Shown here: piece after piece, positions 57,742 through 64,000 of the stretch
How positions within the stretch are numbered: the first letter of the stretch is position 1
Layout: each line of letters begins with the position of its first letter
NCBI GenBank assembly: GCA_905221605.1
Contig: CAJNDS010002024.1
Coordinates: forward strand, 77,501-141,500
Direction of reading: 5' to 3'
From: Symbiodinium natans
Taxonomy: Eukaryota; Sar; Dinophyceae; Suessiales; Symbiodiniaceae
Length of the DNA stretch: 64,000 nucleotides
Notes under the pieces: model-generated
The model's database searches: none
What the model was told of the DNA's origin: nothing
The model's input: only the letters and a program-made list of their open reading frames with translations
Translations under genes and position numbers: made by a program

Positions 57742-58015
57742 TCCAGAACATGATTCTTCGCAATCAACTCACTAGATTTGGGTAGGAGAAATCGGCAACG
57801 TGCAGCATCATCACTTAGGTGGTTTTGGGCTACATTGGTTGCATGTTGTGGCCGTGTCGGTTCCAAGGCCATATTAGCAAAGCTGGGCAAGCAGGGTTGC
57901 GGCACGTCCCAACCACACACCCAACACCTAGATCCTCGAGGTAGCTGCATCCGGGCAGCATATGTGCTGTCCATCAGGTGGCTCAGGTGCGTCCGCAGCA
58001 GCCTTTTGCCGGAGA
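57742..58015 (-). CDS. Exon-like ORF
   Basis: Reads LLRTHLSHLMDSTYAARMQL then PRGSRCWVCGWDVPQPC and ends in a stop at 57732. The plus strand is also open. Confidence 0.35.
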
Positions 58016-58599
58016 CAATTGTTTTGGGGTTGGGGTTTCGGGCAAGAGGTCAAGCAAAGCAGCCTGAAAATCTAAACCCTGAACAAGTGAAGAGCACCCA
58101 CAAAACTCAAGAGGATTGAAACGACAGAAAACGTCTCTACTATGAGAGGCACGCGACCCTCGAATCCGATAACCCCAGTACAGGCCCTTAGAGCGTTGCC
58201 ACAGTTTGGGGAATATACCCTAAACCCTAAACCCAAGAATATGGGAACCTCAGGGAACCTCAGAAATGCCCAGAAATATGGCAGGTGCACAGCGGGAATA
58301 CGGGTGCAAGTGTCTGGGTATTCCTTCCATCTACTGTCCTAAACCCTAAACCCTAAAAACTAAACCCGACCATATTCCTGGGGTTGCCTCCCCGAGGTTC
58401 CCACCGCATTTCCGATAGACATGGTCGAAGCATAACGATTACAGACAGCAACTTCGCGTGCTGGCCCTAAACCCTAAACCCTAAACCCTAAAACCCGAAA
58501 CGATTTAGGGCTGCAGTGTCGACTCTGCGTTTCTGGTCGCGACCCTTGGCAAAGCAAACTCAGTCCATCATCTCAGTCCTACTTCTACTCTACATACTG

Positions 58600-58712
58600 A
58601 GCACTAGTGTAGGAATTAGAATAGGGTCTGGAGGGTCATTTTTAGTATGATTATATAGGGACCCTAATGGAATTAAATTATATTCGTAAAAAATCAGACC
58701 CCTGTATTGATT
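58600..58712. mobile_element. Family F inverted-repeat element
   Basis: GTGTAGGAATTAGAATAGGG and AAATCAGACCCCTGTATTGA as ends; TATAGGGACC in the core. Confidence 0.7.
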
Positions 58713-58880
58713 ATCAGCCGCCTCTGATTGATGCCCGGCATGCCCTTGACCAGCTGAACATGCTTTGCTGCATCCTTCTTCTTCTCCTAAGTGCCGCAAG
58801 TTCGTCTCTTGCGCGGGCTCAAGAAGGCTGTCATTTATGAGGTTAAGGTCTGCAAGGGGCAGCGCATTTGGGCTGCAGAT
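58713..58880 (-). CDS. Exon(s), Lys-rich
   Basis: One frame reads EKKKDAAKHVQLVKGMPGIN then QRRL next to the family F element. Another reads DLNLINDSLLEPAQETNLRH after TTGCAG|A. The plus strand has a competing frame (LKKAVIYEVKVCKG). Confidence 0.4.
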
Positions 58881-59279
58881 CTTGGGACCAGAGGCTTAAA
58901 CCATCGACTTCTTCCAGGTCGACAGTGCCAGTGCCAGCAGCTCCGCAACACTAGCTGGCTGCATTCACCCTAAATCCTAAACGCTAAACCCTGAATCACA
59001 ACGATTACCAAACCTCCAAAAACCGTCCTCCTGAAGCCCGAGCTCTTGGTGTTGACTTTGGCGTTTCGGTGTTTCGTAGTATTCGTTCGGGGAGCTTCTA
59101 AGCATAACAAGGCGCCCGCATTCTCTTCCCAGGAGTCTGATCTCATTCTGGGGGCGGGACTTGTTTCAGTCTTAGAGGGTTCAGAATGTCTTTAACGTGC
59201 TATGTCCTTGTTTGAGGACTTGGGGTTTCAGAGGGTCCCTAGGCCCTAAACCCTAAACCCTGAACCCTGAACCTAAATC

Positions 59280-59365
59280 GTGCTGAAAGAAGCCCAGGCA
59301 CGCCCACAACGCACTCAGCAGCAATAGCGCTTCGCTCCGAGACGGGCACGCCTGCACTGAGTGGT
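59280..59365 (-). CDS. Small exon
   Basis: Reads VPVSERSAIAAECVVGVPGL then LSA after AGTGCAG|GC. Confidence 0.4.
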
Positions 59366-59399
59366 ATTCTCCAGGGTCCCATTGAGCTTTAAAACCCAT

Positions 59400-59815
59400 G
59401 ATTTTTGTATGAGTATATGGTTATAAACTGATATTTTCATAGCTCGTGATCACAAAATATGCTATTAGTATGTTAATGTGTGATGCTATTCATGTATTTT
59501 GCAATATGAACATATTGTGGCACTGTGATATTTATTATAGTAAAATATTGCTACAGTAGTTTATTTGCAAATTGTTCTAAAACATGTCACTATAACATAT
59601 ATTGCTACAACATGCTTCATGACATGATAATATTATGTGTTATTGGATCATATCGGATCGTTGGGTTACTGTTTTATTTCGCACTTACATTTTGTATTCT
59701 TGCACTGAGTTAGTATGTGGTTGTATGTGTGATTCAACTTGAGGCTACCATAGTATGATGTTGTGGGGTCATTAATACTATTATAAATCCTGTTGTGAAT
59801 GTTACACTTGTAACT
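59400..59815. other. AT-rich island without telomere repeats
   Basis: About 400 bp of markedly higher A/T content than the rest of the window, with many ATATTG, CATATTG and ACATG motifs and no TTTAGGG units. No coding signal. Confidence 0.7.
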
Positions 59816-59930
59816 GACAGGTTTCGGTTCTTTGTAGCTTCGAAAGCGTTGGCAGCAAATGTGGGCACCCTCCTGTTCATCCAGGCATTCGCGGCATAAT
59901 TGAACAGCCATTTTGCTGCCATATTCTAGT
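59815..59930 (-). CDS. Possible exon next to the AT-rich island
   Basis: Two open frames: NYAANAWMNRRVPTFAANAF and VQLCRECLDEQEGAHICCQR. The latter has C-x2-C and CC pairs reminiscent of zinc fingers but is too short to assign. Confidence 0.35.
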
Positions 59931-60007
59931 AGCATAACTCTATAACCATATAGTCACACAATAGTAAAACAACATAACACAGACGTAGCATAACAGATCC
60001 TTACGGG

Positions 60008-60112
60008 CTGAATAACCTAGCCCAAAAAAAGGTTAACCTTTTACTTGTAATGGGCATATATATATATATGTATAACCAAAAAGGTTAAGGTTAACCAATC
60101 AGCCCCGAAGGA
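60008..60112. mobile_element. Family J element
   Basis: GGGCTGAATAACC and GGTTAACCAATCAGCCCC as ends, AAAAGGTTAACCTTT and AACCAAAAAGGTTAAGG inside, TATATA loop. Confidence 0.7.
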
Positions 60113-60131
60113 ACAACACACAAAAGCAAGC

Positions 60132-60255
60132 CACGCAGCCGCGGGTCTGTGATTCCCTAAACCCTAAACCCTAAACCCTAAACCCTAAACCCTAAACCCT
60201 AAACCCTAAACCCTAAACCCTAAACCCTAACACACAGCCACCGGTCTGTGATTCG
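60132..60255 (-). repeat. CCCTAAA array flanked by imperfect 24-bp direct repeats
   Basis: About eleven CCCTAAA units at 60154-60234. CACGCAGCCGCGGGTCTGTG and CACACAGCCACCGGTCTGTG (each then ATTC) flank it, 21 of 24 identical. Confidence 0.85.
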
Positions 60256-60310
60256 ATGCGCATTTCAAGGCCTCCGACGGCTCCTCGCCACAGGTCCTGC
60301 GCGAAATGAT
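60240..60310 (-). CDS. Small exon
   Basis: Reads DLWRGAVGGLEMRIESQTGG after GCGCAG|G. Resembles the LWRGGLEFL exon at 4567-4641 in its first residues. Confidence 0.4.
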
Positions 60311-60332
60311 TCGGGTGTGTAGGGTTTAGAGA

Positions 60333-60490
60333 ATCCCCTAACCCTAAACCCTAAATCCTAAACCCTAAACCCTAACCCCTAACCCCTAACCCCTAAGCCC
60401 TAAACCCTAAACCCTAAGCCCTAAGCCCTAAGCCCTAAACCCTAAGCCCTAACCCCTAAACCCTAAACCCTAAACCCTAAACCCAAACCC
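60333..60490 (-). repeat. CCCTAAA array with CCCCTAA and CCCTAAG blocks
   Basis: About twenty-two units, variants clustered in runs of three to four. Confidence 0.95.
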
Positions 60491-60645
60491 TAATCCACTG
60501 TGCACATTTCTGGTGCTCTGAAGGGCTTCTGCAAAGGAGGTGTTCGCTGAGTCCAAAGCAGCTGGCGTTTCATGCCGAGCCTCGAGCTTTGCTTGTATGT
60601 CATTCCAAGATTTTACGCTTTGCCGACACTTCATGCTGATATGGT

Positions 60646-60745
60646 CAGTTCAAAATTATGGTCCCCTTTTGGGTACCCCACAAAAAGGGGCCGCCTTCTC
60701 AAAAGTAACCCCAAAGGGGACCCTAATTGAGAGACATGACCATGA
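60646..60745. mobile_element. Family G-related element
   Basis: ATGGTCAGTTCAAAATTATG and GAGAGACATGACCAT as ends; TGGTCCCC and GGGGACCC arms. Confidence 0.65.
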
Positions 60746-61079
60746 AACCCGAAACATTTAGGCTGTCATGGTATTCGGGTTTAGGGTTCGGGCTTGTGGT
60801 TATACGTAATAGCATTAGCCACGCAATTAAGACGATCAATTTCTTGAGTTCAAGCGCTGTATGGTGAAGGGTTTACGGTGAGAATAGTAGGGTGACCATA
60901 ACGCACAACTCGCTTGTATCCCTATTTGAGGTACTCGTATACTTCATTGCAACCCTACACCCTATAAAGCCAAACCCTATTACACCCCGTACACCCTACA
61001 CATCCTAAACGCTACGGCATTCAGCTACTCATATTAACACTACGTCTAAACCCTAAACCCTTTTGCAACAGGCTCGCCA

Positions 61080-61262
61080 CCTAAACCCTAACCCATACAC
61101 CCTAAAAACCCTAAACCCGAAAAACCCACCCTGAAAACCCAAAACCCTAAAAAACCAAAAAAACCCAAAAACCAAAAAACCCAAAACCCTAGACCCTAAA
61201 CAACCAAAAAAAAACCCAAAAACCAAAAAACCCAAAAACCCGAAACCCTCAACCCTAAACCC
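61080..61262. repeat. A/C-rich tract, decayed CCCTAAA-type
   Basis: AAAAACCC units with occasional CCCTAAA; counterpart of 43640-43872. Confidence 0.8.
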
Positions 61263-61274
61263 CTGCAAGAAGCC

Positions 61275-61345
61275 TGCAGGTCGCCGCTAATGGTCTCCGA
61301 AGCTTCCACGGGGTCGGGGCCGCCTCGTCATGGCGTTTGAGTTTC
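61275..61345 (-). CDS. Exon, basic
   Basis: Reads KLKRHDEAAPTPWKLRRPLA then AT after CCCAG|G. Confidence 0.45.
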
Positions 61346-62139
61346 CTGGGTGCTGGTTTTTGTTTTATAACCCTAAACCCTAAACCGTAAACCGTAAACC
61401 CTAAACCCGAAATTTTTGCCACGCGGTATAGGGTTTAGGGCCAGGGTTTAGGGTATTAGGGTATTAGTTTCCGGATTTTTTTTGCCACCCGCCAAGCAGA
61501 GGGTATGGGGTTGCGGGCTAGGGTTTAGGGTAGTCGGGTTTAGGGCTGGAGTTCGCGGACTCCGATGCATGCGAAGTGTAGACGGAAACCCCAAAGCAAC
61601 ACATATCAGCGACATACCGCCCTGGTCAGAAAAATGAGAAGCAGCAGCCCAGCTACTTCTTCAGAGGCATGCGGCTTCAGGGACTTGGGGCCTGGGATTC
61701 CTATAGCAACCAAAGATGGGAGACCCTCTGAAACATATTCCTAAATATGTTCCTCTTAAGCCCAAGAAGGGAATATATAACATGTCCCAAGGATCTACGG
61801 AGTAACAGCTGCATGATGGGCTCTCTGTCACGTGCGACAACCCAAGTGGGGGTTGATCATGCTGCAACGGCATGGTTGTTTCGATCCAGGGTTCCGGGTT
61901 TTGGGTTTAGGGCCCGCTTTAAGACGCAAACTCTGCAAAGCTCCAAGCCCCTTCAACCCCATGAACCTTCACACGCGACAATCAACTCTGCGAAACCTAC
62001 AAAACCACAAGACCTCCTAAATCCTAAACCCTAAACCCTACGAGCCCTACATGATGAGATAATACAACAGAGCAACTCCGGAAGCTTCACCCTAAACCCT
62101 TTTTGCACCTCTAAACCCTGCGCAGTTTTCCTGGCAAAA

Positions 62140-62242
62140 AAGATTCCTAAATATGATCCTCTTAAGCCCCCAAAAGGGCAAATTCTGGGTAATATAAGTA
62201 CTATCATTTTCTAACTTTTCGGGGTTCTTCAGCAACTAGTAG
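62140..62242. mobile_element. Family C element, variant
   Basis: GATCCTCTTAAGCCCCCAAA at the left and CGGGGTTCTTCAGCAACTAG at the right. Related half elements at 57073-57118 and 61740-61795. Confidence 0.6.
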
Positions 62243-62379
62243 AAACGGGCAAACATAAAATGTCTCAAGGGCCTAGCTAGTTTCAGAACCCCGGGATGAC
62301 GGGGCCTAGATCTGGGAGCTCGCCGGCATAGCTCCACTCGCCTGCAAAGGCCGGTGCTTGAAGGCACGCCTTGAAGCTT

Positions 62380-62475
62380 CGCCTGAATAATTTGAATAGG
62401 CTTTTGGGGGTAAGCATAGTATATAATTATAAAGGACCATAAGTGAATACCATTAGTAGTTATTCCGACCCCGAA
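62380..62475. mobile_element. Family F inverted-repeat element
   Basis: AATTTGAATAGGCTTTTGGG and AGTAGTTATTCCGACCCC as ends. Confidence 0.65.
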
Positions 62476-62658
62476 ATCAGACTCAGGGGAGCATGATACC
62501 ATCGGACACTGCCCATGATGGATTTTTATTGTCACTTCATCGGGTTCTGGCTGAAACGCCAAACATGCCTCCTTCGTGCACAGACGGGCCGGGAGATGTC
62601 TGCAACAAGTGCACCTTAGTTGACCTTAAAATGCCTGCCAAACCTGCACCCTAAACTT

Positions 62659-62676
62659 CCCCCCCCCCCCCCCCCG
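62659..62676 (+). repeat. Poly-C run
   Basis: About 18 C residues. Confidence 0.9.
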
Positions 62677-62757
62677 TCCTTTTCAAAGTCTCGGCAAGCA
62701 TGCAGAACAAACTCGGTTTTTGTCATCGCTCCCTGGGCCTGAGGTGACGTACGGCAC

Positions 62758-62838
62758 CGGCAGCTGATCCTCTGGCGTGGCATAGCCGGCTGCGGCACGC
62801 ATCCGCAAGACATCTTGCATCTCCGCATCGACCTCGCC
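62758..62838 (-). CDS. Exon, unidentified
   Basis: Twenty-seven codons reading GEVDAEMQDVLRMRAAAGYA then TPEDQLP between TGGCAG|G and CCG|GTGCCG; phase 0 both ends. TTTAGGG repeats follow on its acceptor side. Confidence 0.55.
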
Positions 62839-62848
62839 CTGCCAGGGA

Positions 62849-62912
62849 TTAGGGTTTGGGGTTTAGGGTTTCGGGTTTAGGATTAGGATTTAGGGTTTAG
62901 GGTTTAGGGTGC
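62849..62912 (+). repeat. TTTAGGG array
   Basis: About eight units with TTTCGGG and ATTAGG variants. Confidence 0.9.
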
Positions 62913-62954
62913 GATCATTCAGCCTGATAGGAGTGCATTTTTTGCGGCAAGGAG

Positions 62955-63100
62955 GGCACTCAATCCTGGACCCTGAGCCCCCAAGGCCTCCGCCCGAGGC
63001 TCGGCAGCCATGACGACGCAGCACGTTCGGGCTTGTGTTTTTGCTTGACAAGGGCCTTGACATATGCTTGCAGCATTTAGCCTGAAAGTTTGACTGAAGA
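62955..63100 (-). CDS. Possible exon
   Basis: One frame reads AYVKALVKQKHKPERAASSW then LPSLGRRPWG; another open frame covers 62919-63224. Not resolved. Confidence 0.3.
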
Positions 63101-63445
63101 TTTCTTTATGTCGGAAAATCAGTGCCCATTTCGCACGTAGGCTGATGGCTTTCCTCACAAGAAGCAGATCTACAAGGCTGCCACACGGCAAGATGAAGAT
63201 GTCAGGTGATTTCATGCTTCTCACGTGGTTTAGGGTTTAGGGTTTAGGGTATGGAACATGGATGTCGAGAGCCAGGCTGAAAAGACAGAAGCAGAAAGTC
63301 AAGCAAGGCGAGAGAGAGAGAGAGAGGGAATGAGGTGGACAAAACTGTGCACAAACCGCAACCCTTTTACACCTACACCTGTTGCGGAAACCCTCACCCC
63401 TCAACCCTCAACCCGTTCAGATGCAGGGTCTAGGCAGCAACCTCT

Positions 63446-63545
63446 GCTGAACCCTAAACCCTAAACCCCAAACCCTACGCCCTAAACCTTAAACCTAAAA
63501 CCCTAACCCCAAACCCTACACCCTAAACCCTAAACCCTAAACCCC
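63446..63545 (-). repeat. CCCTAAA array, irregular
   Basis: About thirteen units including CCCCAAA and CCCTACA. Confidence 0.9.
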
Positions 63546-63875
63546 GAGCCGACATGCCATTGTTGCATCCGTGGCTCTTCGCGCACATTCCTACACCTTC
63601 CGCGCAGTCTTGTGGGATGCGGCGGTCATGGTTGACCTCTCAAGGGTTTAGGGTTTAGGGTTTAGGGTACAGGTCTTCTTCTAATTCACAAGAGGCCCTT
63701 TAAGGGCTTAGGGTAGTTTAGGGTTGTTTTTTTTTTCCGTCAGCAGACAAGCGCATCCCACGAAAAACGTCATGATAGAACATGGCTGGTTCACCATGTC
63801 CCAATTCACAGGTCCTCGCTTCTTGCATCCAAAGCCAGTCGAGGGTTTTCATCTTTCACTTTCAGGGTCTGGGTT

Positions 63876-63968
63876 GGGGTGTTCCCCTTATACTAACAGT
63901 CCTTAGTAGGGGTAAAAGTGGCCCCTATTCTAATCCCTTTTAAGGACTTTTAGTATAAGGGGGAACAA
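63876..63968. mobile_element. Family A inverted-repeat element
   Basis: GGGGTGTTCCCCTTATACTA and TAGTATAAGGGGGAACAAC as ends. Confidence 0.9.
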
Positions 63969-64000
63969 CGGGGTTTAGGGCCTCGTTTGAAGATAAGGGC

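Overview
This is a nuclear eukaryotic window, most probably from a dinoflagellate (Symbiodiniaceae-like). Four things point there: plant/alveolate-type telomere repeat units (TTTAGGG/CCCTAAA) scattered as dozens of short interstitial arrays; nearly every supported coding piece on the minus strand (unidirectional genes); splice donors that look like GC and GA as well as GT; and very many short inverted-repeat elements. No bacterial operon, CRISPR array, rRNA or convincing tRNA was seen. The taxonomic call is inference.

The long-ORF view is misleading. Most 50-120 bp islands between telomere-repeat blocks are small minus-strand exons. Several were joined by hand with matching splice phase. (1) Nine exons between about 8.3 and 3.4 kb form one unidentified protein; candidate coiled-coil exons continue towards position 89. 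(2) A second exon group runs from 13.66 down to 9.86 kb. (3) Four exons at 42.12-39.93 kb encode a UBE2J/Ubc6-class ubiquitin-conjugating enzyme; this is the best identified multi-exon gene, and its alignment fixes two GC donors. (4) Two exons at 53.35-52.96 kb encode half of a RING-type zinc finger. (5) Exons at 49.3-48.7 kb and 48.2-48.0 kb have introns made wholly or largely of one inverted-repeat family. Many further single exons lie elsewhere.

The main long ORF is 45243-46946 (minus, 567 aa), an intron-free nucleotidyltransferase with a complete GS...DxD...D active site of the OAS/cGAS/poly(A)-polymerase superfamily. The 16.7-25.9 kb segment is nearly free of telomere repeats. It holds a transposase-like minus-strand gene broken by a frameshift, basic and coiled-coil minus-strand ORFs, a Pro/Gln-rich ORF and a CT tract of about 340 bp.

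The organising theme is intron biology. At least ten families of 80-190 bp inverted-repeat elements and the TTTAGGG arrays sit between exons, and in the clearest cases they are the introns. Family B (ends ACTTGGAGGTTCATGGG) supplies a GAG|GT donor at one end and an AG acceptor at the other. TTTAGGG arrays supply G|GTTTAGGG donors, and around most minus-strand exons the plus strand reads CCCTAAA - exon - TTTAGGG. This looks like intron creation by transposable elements (introners), with telomere-repeat DNA as a second intron-building material.
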